This document shows positions 1 through 5,399 of a stretch of DNA of 5,399 bases, piece by piece. The notes beneath the pieces were generated by a model. That model saw nothing but the letters and a program-made list of their open reading frames with translations, did not search any database and was not told the origin of the DNA. Source of the DNA: Bryobacterales bacterium (GTDB lineage Bacteria; Acidobacteriota; Terriglobia; Bryobacterales; Bryobacteraceae); NCBI GenBank assembly GCA_003517725.1, contig DOZZ01000097.1:1-5399 (forward strand), given 5' to 3'. Every line of letters begins with the position of its first letter. Position 1 is the stretch's first letter. Position numbers and translations under genes: made by a program.

Positions 1-475
1 CGCGATCAACGCCTTCTACTTCACGGCTATGCAGAACATGGGCGAGCCGCTGACGCTGACGCAGGACGGCTTTCGAATCGGCCAGCGCGGCCATGAGCGA
101 TCGGTGCGCTGGATCCACGTGACAGAGCTGATGGGCGCGCGCTCCGGCGCTTTCAGGGGCATGCGGATGTCCGAGAGCGGGGAGTGGCAGGACCCGAAGC
201 TCGTGCCCAACGTCGTCTACTACCGCCTCAACCATGCCCTTGTGCATGCGCCCAAGACGTTGCGCCAGCGCTGGAGCGGCCTGGCCTATTACGACGGAGT
301 CATCCACAACGCGTTTGGCGTTTCCACCGAGCAGCTGCTGAGCGCTATGCGCGAGCTGCACAGGCTGGCCGTCGAAGCGGAAGCGCCGCCATTCCGCCGC
401 CCCCGTCCCGGCGAACGCCTGGAGTCTAAGGCGCGGGGGAAGCAGGCCTCCCCCGCGGAACCCCCACCGGAGTGA
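1..475 (+). CDS. Hypothetical protein with PH-like domain (5' end outside the window)
   Basis: The reading frame is open from the first complete codon (position 2) and ends at TGA 473-475. The start lies upstream, so the Met at position 29 is probably internal. I do not recognise a named family with certainty. The order of elements resembles small bacterial PH-like domain proteins: an opening strand containing LTLTQDGFRIGQ, a basic strand followed by RWIHVTEL (the usual W-x-D/H-V turn), a hydrophobic VVYYRL strand, then a closing helix DGVIHNAFGVSTEQLLSAMREL. That closing segment matches the common pattern 'G-x-L-P-D-x-Y-G-x-S-x-x-E-L-x-x-L-L'. After this helix comes a tail of about 40 residues rich in Pro, Arg and Glu that looks disordered. 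Such proteins often carry membrane segments before the PH-like part, which cannot be checked here. The last 50 bp overlap the convergent oxidoreductase gene. That the frame is coding is fairly secure; the fold is inference from pattern, and no function is assigned. Confidence 0.7.
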   Translation, partial: AINAFYFTAMQNMGEPLTLTQDGFRIGQRGHERSVRWIHVTELMGARSGAFRGMRMSESGEWQDPKLVPNVVYYRLNHALVHAPKTLRQRWSGLAYYDGVIHNAFGVSTEQLLSAMRELHRLAVEAEAPPFRRPRPGERLESKARGKQASPAEPPPE

Positions 476-1049
476 CGCCTTGCATGGAGGCGTCAGGAGA
501 GCCCAGGGCGTTCCACATCTGAGCGTGCTCGGCGACCAAGCGCAGCGTTACCTTCTCGCCGCCGCCGCCGATGAGAATAGGCATCGGGCCAGCGGGTCCT
601 GGCCTCAGCTTTGAGATCCGCGCTTTGATGCGCGGCAGCGCCTCTTTGAGCGTTCGCAGCCGATCCTTCGTCTCTCCGAACTGGAATCCGAATTCCTCGT
701 AATCGCGCTCGAACCACCCGGCGCCGAGGCCGAGGACGAAGCGTCCACCGGAGAGCTGGTCGATGGTGCCGGCCATGTATGCGATCAGGTCAGGGTTCCG
801 GTAACCGATCGCTGTCACCATCGGCCCGATTTGCGGCGCCTTGGTCTCGATCGCGGCGGCTGCAAGCAGCGACCAGCATTCGAACTGGTTTCCATCAGGG
901 TCGCCGTAGAGCGGGTAGAAGTGGTCCCAGAACCAGATGCTGTCAACGCCAAGCTCGTCGGCTCGTAGCCAAGCGTCGCGCAGCTGCCGGATTGTGCATT
1001 GCTGCGGGTGAATTGTCACTCCCACCTTGAAGCGTTTCGGCGGTGGCAT
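426..1049 (-). CDS. F420-dependent LLM-class oxidoreductase, C-terminally truncated
   Basis: This is a bacterial luciferase-like TIM-barrel flavin/F420 enzyme. Family members use reduced coenzyme F420 as a hydride donor; the substrate here is unknown. Seen in the 207-residue product: an opening strand with GVTIHPQ (10-16), helix 1 with RADELGVDSIWFWDHF (29-44), YGDPDGNQFECWSLLAA (48-64), YRNPDLIAYMAGTIDQLSGGRF (83-104), GLGAGWFERDYEEFGF (107-122) and PILIGGGGEKVTLRLVAEHAQMWN (157-180). These fit the MSMEG_3544-like group as I remember it, whose members are close to 300 residues. After about residue 184 (GSPD) the family pattern stops, and about 20 unrelated Gly/Pro-rich residues run to a TAG that lies inside the opposite gene. 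The C-terminal barrel strands that help bind cofactor are therefore missing. Neither other minus frame over this stretch restores the pattern, so a simple frameshift is unlikely and a deletion is more likely. The gene keeps its divergent promoter region. It is probably inactive, or altered. The family call is strong; activity is doubtful. Confidence 0.88.
   Translation of the reverse strand: MPPPKRFKVGVTIHPQQCTIRQLRDAWLRADELGVDSIWFWDHFYPLYGDPDGNQFECWSLLAAAAIETKAPQIGPMVTAIGYRNPDLIAYMAGTIDQLSGGRFVLGLGAGWFERDYEEFGFQFGETKDRLRTLKEALPRIKARISKLRPGPAGPMPILIGGGGEKVTLRLVAEHAQMWNALGSPDASMQGVTPVGVPRGRPASPAP
432..457. terminator. GC-rich hairpin in the convergent 3' overlap
   Basis: There is a perfect 9-bp inverted repeat: CGCGGGGGA at 432-440 pairs with TCCCCCGCG at 449-457, around an 8-base loop. 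It lies inside the last codons of both convergent genes. No T-tract follows on either strand, so it is not a classic intrinsic terminator. Stem-only terminators are reported for high-GC bacteria, so it could act on both strands. Termination is inference; the stem is seen directly. Confidence 0.4.
473..495. terminator. Second hairpin, containing the stop codon of the first gene
   Basis: There is a perfect 8-bp inverted repeat: TGACGCCT at 473-480 pairs with AGGCGTCA at 488-495, around a 7-base loop. Its left arm begins with the TGA stop of the rightward gene. It sits 15 bp from the preceding stem, so the two could form a paired bidirectional terminator. Again no T-run follows. On the other strand it is read as coding sequence of the oxidoreductase's aberrant tail. 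Confidence 0.4.
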
Positions 1050-1066
1050 GGGGGAGCGATTATCCT
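1035..1066 (+). promoter_or_regulatory. Candidate promoter for the GNAT gene, overlapping the opposite one
   Basis: On the plus strand two -10-like hexamers overlap: GATTAT (1058-1063, preceded after 17 bases by a weak TTTCGG) and TATCCT (1061-1066). The second ends 9 bases before the ATG at 1076, the same distance as on the other strand. A pyrimidine run follows instead of a ribosome binding site. The GGGGGAG at 1050-1056 is about 19 bases from the ATG, too far to be a good Shine-Dalgarno. Weaker than the leftward promoter. Confidence 0.3.
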
Positions 1067-1086
1067 CTCCCTCTCATGATCAGCAA
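1059..1086 (-). promoter_or_regulatory. Candidate promoter for the LLM oxidoreductase gene
   Basis: Read on the minus strand, TTGCTG (1086-1081) is followed after 16 bases by GATAAT (1064-1059), a five-of-six match to TATAAT. The ATG begins 10 bases beyond the -10 end, so the transcript would be leaderless or nearly so, which is common in high-GC Gram-positive bacteria. No Shine-Dalgarno sequence fits in this gap. Transcription is inferred from the motif only. Confidence 0.45.
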
Positions 1087-2125
1087 CCTGTCCCCGGTCG
1101 CGGTGGACACCAAGACCGCGCCGCGCGATTTCTGGACGCGCTATCACGCGTATCGCCGGCTGCGGCATGCGGAAACACGCCCCGACGATCCCGTCAAGCC
1201 AGACGAGCTCGTCGAGATTGAGATGAAGCACCAAGGTCCCTTCGAAGTCCAGTACCGCTATGAGATTGCGCGCGATGGTCAGATGATCAGCGATTTCTTC
1301 GCGGCCACAGCCAAGCCGGGTAGTCCGGGCTACGAGAGCAACAAGCAGTTCATGTGGGCTGCTGCGTCGGTACATCCCGACCACCGGCGTAGCGGCATCG
1401 GCCGCTCCTGGATCCCGCTGACGCTCGAGCTGATGGAGCGCCACGGCTGCACCACGCTAACGGTGGACACCCATGAGGAATCGGGACATCAGTTTCTCAA
1501 GTGGATGGGGGCCGATGGCAAATCAGCCGGGGCAGAAAACCGTTTGCAGCTGGCGTCTGTGGACTGGGCCATGCTTCGCCGATGGGTCGAGGACGGTGCG
1601 CGGCTGTCACCTGTGACCAAGCTCGAAGTTTACGACGGCCACTTGCCCGAGGAGATGTGGGAGGACTATTGCCCGCAGTTCGCCGCCATGTTGAACACGA
1701 TGCCGTGGGATCAATTGGATCACGGTGACATCGTCGTCACGCCTGCTCACCTTGCGGACTGGTACGCGCGACTGGATAAGCAGGGAGGGTCCGATTACAC
1801 AGTGCTCACGCGCGAGCCGGACGGCACCATCTCCGGGATCACCGACATGAACTACGCACCCTACAAGCCGCAGTTCATCGAACAGGGGTTCACCGGAGTC
1901 CGACCTGATGCGCGCGGCCGGGGCCTTGGCAAATGGCTCAAGGCCGCGATGTTGTTGCATGTCCGCGACATCTATCCGGACCTAAGGACGGTTGTTACAG
2001 GCAACGCTTCCTCGAACGGGCCAATGCTCGCCATCAACAAGAAGATGGGGTTCAGGGAGCACCGACCAGGTGACGAGTATCAGATCAATCTTGAGAAGCT
2101 GAAAGAGGCCGGCAGGAACAAGTAG
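1076..2125 (+). CDS. Tandem-domain GNAT family N-acetyltransferase
   Basis: The product has 349 residues and two Gcn5-related acetyltransferase domains. Such enzymes transfer the acetyl group of acetyl-CoA to an amine, and the two-domain layout recalls mycothiol synthase and related actinobacterial proteins. The N-terminal domain carries the acetyl-CoA motif A at 99-109 ([11 protein letters not shown], Arg/Gly-x-Gly pyrophosphate loop). The C-terminal domain has a better-kept copy at 275-285 ([11 protein letters not shown]), followed by N310-ASSN and [10 protein letters not shown] (317-326), the usual strand-helix that closes the acceptor site. The C-terminal domain looks catalytic. The N-terminal one keeps the CoA loop but may be structural. 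An in-frame GTG at 1043 would reach into the divergent oxidoreductase gene and adds 11 residues unlike the domain. The ATG at 1076, preceded by a -10-like element, is preferred, giving a leaderless message. The acceptor is unknown. A specific link to mycothiol cannot be shown: the closing motif is common to many GNATs. Confidence 0.88.
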   Translation: MISNLSPVAVDTKTAPRDFWTRYHAYRRLRHAETRPDDPVKPDELVEIEMKHQGPFEVQYRYEIARDGQMISDFFAATAKPGSPGYESNKQFMWAAASVHPDHRRSGIGRSWIPLTLELMERHGCTTLTVDTHEESGHQFLKWMGADGKSAGAENRLQLASVDWAMLRRWVEDGARLSPVTKLEVYDGHLPEEMWEDYCPQFAAMLNTMPWDQLDHGDIVVTPAHLADWYARLDKQGGSDYTVLTREPDGTISGITDMNYAPYKPQFIEQGFTGVRPDARGRGLGKWLKAAMLLHVRDIYPDLRTVVTGNASSNGPMLAINKKMGFREHRPGDEYQINLEKLKEAGRNK

Positions 2126-2139
2126 CCCCAGCTGGCCTC
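2105..2139. terminator. Possible hairpin between convergent genes
   Basis: GAGGCCGGC (2105-2113) can pair with GCTGGCCTC (2131-2139), nine pairs including one G-U, around a 17-base loop that contains the GNAT stop codon. The gap between this gene and the opposite membrane protein gene is only 31 bp, so a shared terminator is expected here. The large loop and the lack of a T-tract make this a weak call. Confidence 0.25.
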
Positions 2140-2156
2140 GGCCGTTGCCCTGCTCG

Positions 2157-3035
2157 TTACGTTTTTCGGCTGTTCGAGATGCTCCGAGCCAGCAGCAGGA
2201 TGCCGATGACTATGAAGAGGGCCGGAAGCGCTGCCCTGACCACCGGCTGGTCGTTGATGCCGCTGATATTGAGGATGGATTCGAAGAAGACGAACCCGAC
2301 CATGAATATCAGCGCAGCGATGAACATCAGCGAGCGGCCCTGCCTGATGAGGTTGCCGTTTCGCTCGCGCAGGCCTTGGAGAAACAGCCCCAATCCGACG
2401 CCGCCAGGCGCGACCAAGGCCCATGCATAAGCCCAGCTGGTCCAGTGGCCGGTGCTGTTCTGATACGCGAGGACAAGTCCAACCATCGTCAGGATGCCGC
2501 CGGGTATCGCAGCGCCGGTGCCGAGGCTTATGAACCCGACGATCAACAGCGTCACCCCGGGGATGATCACGAACAGCGGCCAGCCGAAAGAGCTGAGATC
2601 GATTGCGGCGACCTGCACCAGCAGGTAGAACAGGCCAACCACTACCAGCACGACACCGAGCGCAATGCCCGCGCCATTCCTGCGGGCGGGGGGCGGCGGC
2701 ACGTGTGGGGGCGGCGCAGGCGCCATCGGCGGTGGGGGCTCGATGCTCGAGGCCGGCGGCTCGAGTGGGGCGATTATCGGTTCAGAGGTGGTCGCCGGCG
2801 GCTCAGGCGTCGAGGGGGGTGGGGTTTCAGCCGGGGGAGTCTGGGCGCTGGTGCTCTCGTCGGCCGTCGCGTCGACGTTGGAGCTCGAGGTTCGCTTTGC
2901 TGCAAAGATGTCGGGACTCCCCGCCAGCTCGTCGGCCGAGACATGCGCCATCGTGGAGGCATCGCCTTCGTCGGTGCTCGGCGGCTCCTGGTTCGCTGGT
3001 GGTTCGCCTGAGCCGCTCTTCCTCGTTCTGGGCAT
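2157..3035 (-). CDS. Predicted six-span membrane protein with proline-rich N-terminal region
   Basis: The 292-residue product has two parts. Residues 1-118 are predicted disordered and hydrophilic: an acidic/Ser-Thr stretch to about 65, then a Pro/Glu/Thr-rich run (about 67-116) with PPPP blocks, ending in ARRN just before the membrane. Six hydrophobic segments follow at about 122-143, 150-170, 174-191, 202-220, 234-252 and 268-284. The second has the GWPLFVIIPGVTLLIVG pattern that recalls the four-helix LiaF-type/DUF5668 membrane domain, and the fourth has WAYAWALVAPGGVGLGL. A short charged loop (LRERNGNLIRQGR) precedes segment five. There is no signal peptide or enzyme motif, so the N-terminal tail is probably cytoplasmic. 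No function is assigned; cell-envelope sensing is only suggested by the LiaF-like resemblance. The gene lies 57 bp downstream of thiD on the same strand and could be co-transcribed, though there is no ribosome binding site before the ATG, and a weak -10-like TAGCGT lies in the gap. It converges on the GNAT gene. Confidence 0.8.
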   Translation of the reverse strand: MPRTRKSGSGEPPANQEPPSTDEGDASTMAHVSADELAGSPDIFAAKRTSSSNVDATADESTSAQTPPAETPPPSTPEPPATTSEPIIAPLEPPASSIEPPPPMAPAPPPHVPPPPARRNGAGIALGVVLVVVGLFYLLVQVAAIDLSSFGWPLFVIIPGVTLLIVGFISLGTGAAIPGGILTMVGLVLAYQNSTGHWTSWAYAWALVAPGGVGLGLFLQGLRERNGNLIRQGRSLMFIAALIFMVGFVFFESILNISGINDQPVVRAALPALFIVIGILLLARSISNSRKT

Positions 3036-3049
3036 GGCGACCAGCTTAA

Positions 3050-3061
3050 CGCTAGATAGCG
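3050..3061. repeat. Near-perfect 12-bp palindrome upstream of the membrane protein gene
   Basis: CGCTA-GA-TAGCG has two perfect 5-bp arms around a 2-base centre. It starts 15 bp upstream of the membrane protein's ATG, in the only gap between it and thiD. It could be an operator half-site pair for a dimeric repressor overlapping a -10 element. The arms are short and the 2-base loop is too tight for an RNA hairpin. Chance occurrence is quite possible. Confidence 0.25.
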
Positions 3062-3092
3062 CAGGAGCCCTTCACTGACGTTCTCGGCAAAA

Positions 3093-3884
3093 TCACAGGC
3101 GATCCTTGAACATCGGATTGACCGGCCCGTGGCCATGGCCGATCTCGAGCGAGTTCTCGATGGCGCCACTGATGAACTCCTTCGCGGCTCGCACAGCGGC
3201 CAGCGGCTCGAGTCCCTTGGCCAGCCCGGCTGCGATTGCGGCCGAGAAGACGCACCCGCTTCCGTGTGTATTGGCGGTCGACACTCGCGTCCCCGTCAGC
3301 TCCACCATGCTGGTGCCGTCCCAATACACGTCGGTCACATCACCTTCCGCATGACCGCCTTTGACGACCGCGGCCCGAACTCCCAAGGCGACCAGGTCAC
3401 GAGCGGCGCCTCGACGCTCAGCGAGCGTTTTCACCGGCCGGCCGAGAATGACCTCTGCCTCCGGTAGGTTGGGCGTGATCACGGTTGCCAGCGGAAGAAG
3501 CCGCACGCGCAGCGCGTCGATCGCTTCGTCGCGTAGCAGCTTGGCGCCGCCCTTGGCAACCATCACCGGGTCGACGACGAGGTTCGTGATCCGGTGCTTT
3601 GCGATTGCGACCGCGACGGCGTCGATGATCTTCGAAGACGCCAACATCCCGGTCTTGGCCGCGCGCACGTCGAAGTCGCTCACGATCGCCTCGATCTGCG
3701 CAGTGACGATCTCAATGGGCAGCTCGAAGATGTCCGTGACCGTGATCGTGTTCTGTGCAGTGATCGCGGTGATCGCTGAAGTTCCATGCACGCCAAGCGC
3801 AGCGAAAGTTTTGAGGTCCGCCTGGATGCCGGCTCCGCCACCTGAATCCGACCCCGCGATGGTGAGCGCAACTGGAAGCCTCAT
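3093..3884 (-). CDS. thiD: Hydroxymethylpyrimidine/phosphomethylpyrimidine kinase ThiD
   Basis: ThiD phosphorylates 4-amino-5-hydroxymethyl-2-methylpyrimidine (HMP) to HMP-P and then to HMP-PP, the pyrimidine half used by ThiE to make thiamine phosphate. It is a cytoplasmic ribokinase-fold enzyme. The 263 residues match the usual single-domain length, with no ThiE or TenA fusion. Seen motifs: [20 protein letters not shown] (8-27), ITAQNT with Gln44 and KTGM with Met80 (positions that line the HMP site in the Salmonella enzyme, from memory), [11 protein letters not shown] (103-113), TPNLPEAE (137-144), VVKGGH (173-178) and [20 protein letters not shown] (205-224). That last motif is the anion hole with the catalytic Cys211. 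The common Thr of GTGC is Ser here, a conservative change. The ATG overlaps the permease stop codon by 4 bp (ATGA), so translation is likely coupled. The upstream TPP riboswitch would control it as the second gene. With the permease it forms an HMP salvage unit. No other thi gene is in the window. Confidence 0.97.
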   Translation of the reverse strand: MRLPVALTIAGSDSGGGAGIQADLKTFAALGVHGTSAITAITAQNTITVTDIFELPIEIVTAQIEAIVSDFDVRAAKTGMLASSKIIDAVAVAIAKHRITNLVVDPVMVAKGGAKLLRDEAIDALRVRLLPLATVITPNLPEAEVILGRPVKTLAERRGAARDLVALGVRAAVVKGGHAEGDVTDVYWDGTSMVELTGTRVSTANTHGSGCVFSAAIAAGLAKGLEPLAAVRAAKEFISGAIENSLEIGHGHGPVNPMFKDRL

Positions 3885-5257
3885 GACGGCGAAAGGCGAC
3901 GGGCGCCGAGGTAGACGCCGGCCGCTACCGCGGCGCTCACGATCCCACTGAGGTCAGCGCCATGAAGTCCTCCGATCAGGCTTTGGTTGAAGAACAGCCG
4001 GCCGGCCCCAAGGTTGCTGAAGAGATTGTCGTAGTTGACGAATAGCAGGCTGGCCGCGGTTCCCACCGACCAAGCCGCAAGCGCCAGAGCGGGCCGCGGC
4101 TTTGTCTCGAAGGCGAAAAAGCTCAGCAGCACAACTGCGGCCCAAGCCGGCGCCCATAAGTACGTGAGGATAAGGAAGTCCTCATATGCGATGTGAAAGT
4201 CGCTGACGAGCACGGCGTAAGCCGCCAGCGCGGTACCGAGCAAGCCGCACCCCAGCGCGGCTTGCCAACGCCGCACCTTGATGCCCATCGCAAGCGACAC
4301 GAGCCCGGCGGTGTAGACGTCGAGGTAGTTGGCCCAGATCTCCCCGACGACGACGAAGACGAGGAAGGGCACCGCAATCCAGCCAGGCGCGTGAGCGCTG
4401 ATCACCGCGAGCACACCCTTGTCCGCGGCCAGGCCGGCATCGATGGTCGGCAGCATGAGTCCGAACAGGCCGAGAAAAAGCATCGGCAGCGTGACGCCGA
4501 CGACAGGCCACAGGGTCACCGAACGGGACGAGCTGGAGGCGGGGAGGTAACGCGAGTAGTCGCTGGCAAAGGGGTACCACGAGGCAACCAATGCGAAGCA
4601 GGTCATGAAGCCGAGAACGAATGCACCTGGGTAATCGCCCCCGGAAGCAGTCGGCGCCTGGTTCCAGTGGAATTGGGGCGCCAGGAACACGAAGAGGACG
4701 GCCAGGACAGCGGCGAATGCGATGGCGCCATAGGCCTCGAGAACCTTGATGGTCTGGTGGCCGAAGATCGCCACGCCGACGCTGACGGCGGCGACCAGGA
4801 CGACGAGGCCGAATGTGATCAATCGGTCGCCGCCCCCCAGCAGCTGAGCGCCCGCTTGAGCCGCGATCACACAGTCGACGGCAAACCAGCCGATGGCCAG
4901 GAAGAGGGTGAGGGCCGCGCCGATGTAGGAGCCACGCAAGCCGAAGATGCGACGGGTGTAGACGATCTGAGGCAGCCCGGTTCGTGGACCCGTGTTGCTC
5001 AGTAGGCCGAGAATCACTGCGGCGGCCACGGTGCCCAGAGCGGTTGCGGCGAGGCCGTCCCACACCCCGAGCCCGTAGTACGTGGTCAGCAGGCTCGCTG
5101 TGAACAGGCTGGCGTAGTTTACGAATGCGCCGGCCCACAGAAAGCCGAGCTCACGCGGCCTTCCATGACGCTCTGCCGCGGGGATCACTTCGATCCCTTG
5201 GCTTTCGACCTCGCCGAAAGCTCCGGTCTCAGCACGCGTCGCGGTTGTGTCGGTCAT
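3881..5257 (-). CDS. cytX: NCS1-family permease, probable hydroxymethylpyrimidine transporter CytX
   Basis: This is an integral membrane transporter of the nucleobase:cation symporter-1 family, 458 residues with about 12 hydrophobic helices (first at about 37-60, last at about 434-452). Family signatures seen: a soluble N-terminus ending in [20 protein letters not shown] (29-48), [20 protein letters not shown] (90-109), [15 protein letters not shown] (225-239) and the [10 protein letters not shown] helix (310-319). NCS1 members carry cytosine, purines, allantoin, hydantoins or HMP. The family alone does not fix the substrate. The TPP riboswitch in front and the overlapping thiD behind make HMP import by far the best reading, as in the CytX group predicted from THI-element regulons. 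Thiamine itself or another pyrimidine is the alternative. Two in-frame ATGs lie six bases apart. The second (5257) is chosen because GGAGGG ends 6 bases before it, while the first (5263) abuts that sequence directly and falls in the riboswitch end. The gene leads the two-gene operon. Confidence 0.92.
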   Translation of the reverse strand: MTDTTATRAETGAFGEVESQGIEVIPAAERHGRPRELGFLWAGAFVNYASLFTASLLTTYYGLGVWDGLAATALGTVAAAVILGLLSNTGPRTGLPQIVYTRRIFGLRGSYIGAALTLFLAIGWFAVDCVIAAQAGAQLLGGGDRLITFGLVVLVAAVSVGVAIFGHQTIKVLEAYGAIAFAAVLAVLFVFLAPQFHWNQAPTASGGDYPGAFVLGFMTCFALVASWYPFASDYSRYLPASSSSRSVTLWPVVGVTLPMLFLGLFGLMLPTIDAGLAADKGVLAVISAHAPGWIAVPFLVFVVVGEIWANYLDVYTAGLVSLAMGIKVRRWQAALGCGLLGTALAAYAVLVSDFHIAYEDFLILTYLWAPAWAAVVLLSFFAFETKPRPALALAAWSVGTAASLLFVNYDNLFSNLGAGRLFFNQSLIGGLHGADLSGIVSAAVAAGVYLGARRLSPS

Positions 5258-5260
5258 TTG

Positions 5261-5350
5261 CATCCCTCCGCTGGCATTACCCAGTTCAGGTTCATGCGGT
5301 CGGCGCGGAATGCGCCCTCTCAGCCCGGCTCCCCGAGCTCCCGCTAAAAG
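5261..5350 (-). promoter_or_regulatory. TPP riboswitch (THI-box)
   Basis: This RNA aptamer binds thiamine pyrophosphate and lowers expression of thiamine synthesis and uptake genes. Read on the minus strand, the conserved parts appear in order: GCGGGAGCUC (5344-5335), then CUGAGAGGG (5323-5315), which contacts the pyrimidine ring of TPP, then a variable GC-rich hairpin (GGCGC..GCGCC, about 5316-5301), then ACCUGAACUGGGUAAUGCC (5291-5273), which forms the pyrophosphate-binding side, and finally AGCGGAGGGA (5271-5262). The P2/P3 side can pair AGCUC with GGGCU. I could not draw a convincing long P1, so the outer boundary is approximate. No terminator hairpin with a U-run lies between aptamer and start codon, and the aptamer ends at the ribosome binding site, so control of translation is more likely than attenuation. 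It serves the permease-thiD operon. Confidence 0.96.
5264..5269 (-). promoter_or_regulatory. Ribosome binding site embedded in the riboswitch 3' end
   Basis: GGAGGG on the minus strand is a strong Shine-Dalgarno match, 6 bases before the ATG at 5257. It is also the conserved G-x-AGGGA segment that closes the TPP aptamer. This decides the start codon and suggests that ligand binding blocks ribosome access. Confidence 0.7.
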
Positions 5351-5352
5351 CG

Positions 5353-5358
5353 ATCTTA
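5353..5358 (-). promoter_or_regulatory. Candidate -10 element of the riboswitch operon
   Basis: TAAGAT (four of six to TATAAT) on the minus strand would place the transcription start about 7 bases downstream, around 5345-5347, just at the 5' edge of the THI-box. That position is fitting for a riboswitch leader. No good -35 is seen: TTCCGG at 18-base spacing matches only TT. The remaining 40 bases to the window edge show nothing else I can support. Confidence 0.35.
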
Positions 5359-5399
5359 CGCGGTTAGAGAAGGACCCCGGAACTCGCGTTGCAGGGTTG

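Noticed and set aside
1043..1075. GTG at 1043 as the start of the acetyltransferase
   Set aside because: It overlaps the opposite gene's start, has no ribosome binding site, and adds 11 residues unrelated to the fold. The ATG at 1076 fits the promoter spacing.
1016..1444. Minus-strand open frame (142 codons) spanning the divergent gap and opposite the GNAT gene
   Set aside because: It would cover both the divergent promoter region and the oxidoreductase start. Its sequence matches nothing, and the GNAT frame on the other strand is convincing.
2145..3011. Long plus-strand open frame (288 codons) opposite the membrane protein gene
   Set aside because: Its translation is rich in Arg, Gly, Asp and Gln with no domain pattern, whereas the minus strand encodes clear membrane helices. 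It is an antisense shadow of a GC-rich gene.
3036..3092. Terminator after thiD
   Set aside because: There is no stem with a following T-run in the leftward direction. The only symmetry is the short palindrome, which is too tight to form an RNA hairpin.
4193..5005. Plus-strand open frame (270 codons) opposite the permease gene
   Set aside because: The product is low-complexity and highly charged (Glu, Asp, Arg, Gly), typical of the antisense of hydrophobic membrane codons. The permease signatures on the minus strand are unambiguous.
4182..5138. Minus-strand open frame (318 codons) in another frame of the permease gene
   Set aside because: It is an Arg/Pro/His-rich shadow without recognisable motifs, fully inside the NCS1 gene.
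5343..5353. CGCT-TTT-AGCG mini-hairpin just upstream of the THI-box (minus strand) as an anti-P1 element
   Set aside because: It has only four pairs with a 3-base loop, and the inferred transcription start would fall inside it, so it may not be in the RNA.

Overview
The window is GC-rich and reads like a chromosomal segment of an actinobacterium or of a high-GC lineage such as Chloroflexota/Dormibacterota. The support is a predicted F420-dependent luciferase-like oxidoreductase, a tandem-GNAT acetyltransferase, a proline-rich multi-span membrane protein, a THI-box of the actinobacterial style, and start codons with almost no 5' leader. The phylum call is inference. I see no IS element, CRISPR array, phage gene, tRNA or rRNA. 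Coding density is very high: no gene-free stretch exceeds about 140 bp, and the longest is the riboswitch leader at the right edge.

Left part (1-2125). The C-terminal end of a hypothetical protein with a PH-like fold (+) runs tail to tail into a shortened F420-dependent LLM-family oxidoreductase (-). Their 3' ends overlap by 50 bp. The overlap and its edge carry two GC-rich hairpins. The oxidoreductase lacks the last part of its TIM barrel, so this junction looks like an old deletion or rearrangement. The oxidoreductase is divergent from a tandem-GNAT acetyltransferase (+). Only 26 bp separate the two start codons, and this gap holds overlapping -10-like elements pointing both ways.

Middle (2126-3092). 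The acetyltransferase converges on a predicted six-span membrane protein (-) with a long disordered, proline-rich N-terminal region. A short gap with a near-perfect 12-bp palindrome separates that gene from thiD.

Right part (3093-5399, minus strand). This is a compact thiamine-precursor salvage operon. It consists of a promoter candidate, a TPP riboswitch (THI-box), an NCS1-family permease best read as the hydroxymethylpyrimidine transporter CytX, and ThiD (HMP/HMP-P kinase). The two genes overlap by 4 bp (ATGA). The permease would import HMP, ThiD would phosphorylate it twice to HMP-PP for thiamine phosphate synthesis, and TPP binding would shut the operon down. The riboswitch's conserved 3' segment doubles as the ribosome binding site of the permease gene, which suggests control of translation initiation.

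I found no clearly new biological system. The points most worth a second look are the riboswitch/ribosome-binding-site overlap with its two nearby start codons, the truncated oxidoreductase at a hairpin-rich convergent overlap, and the symmetric divergent promoter.
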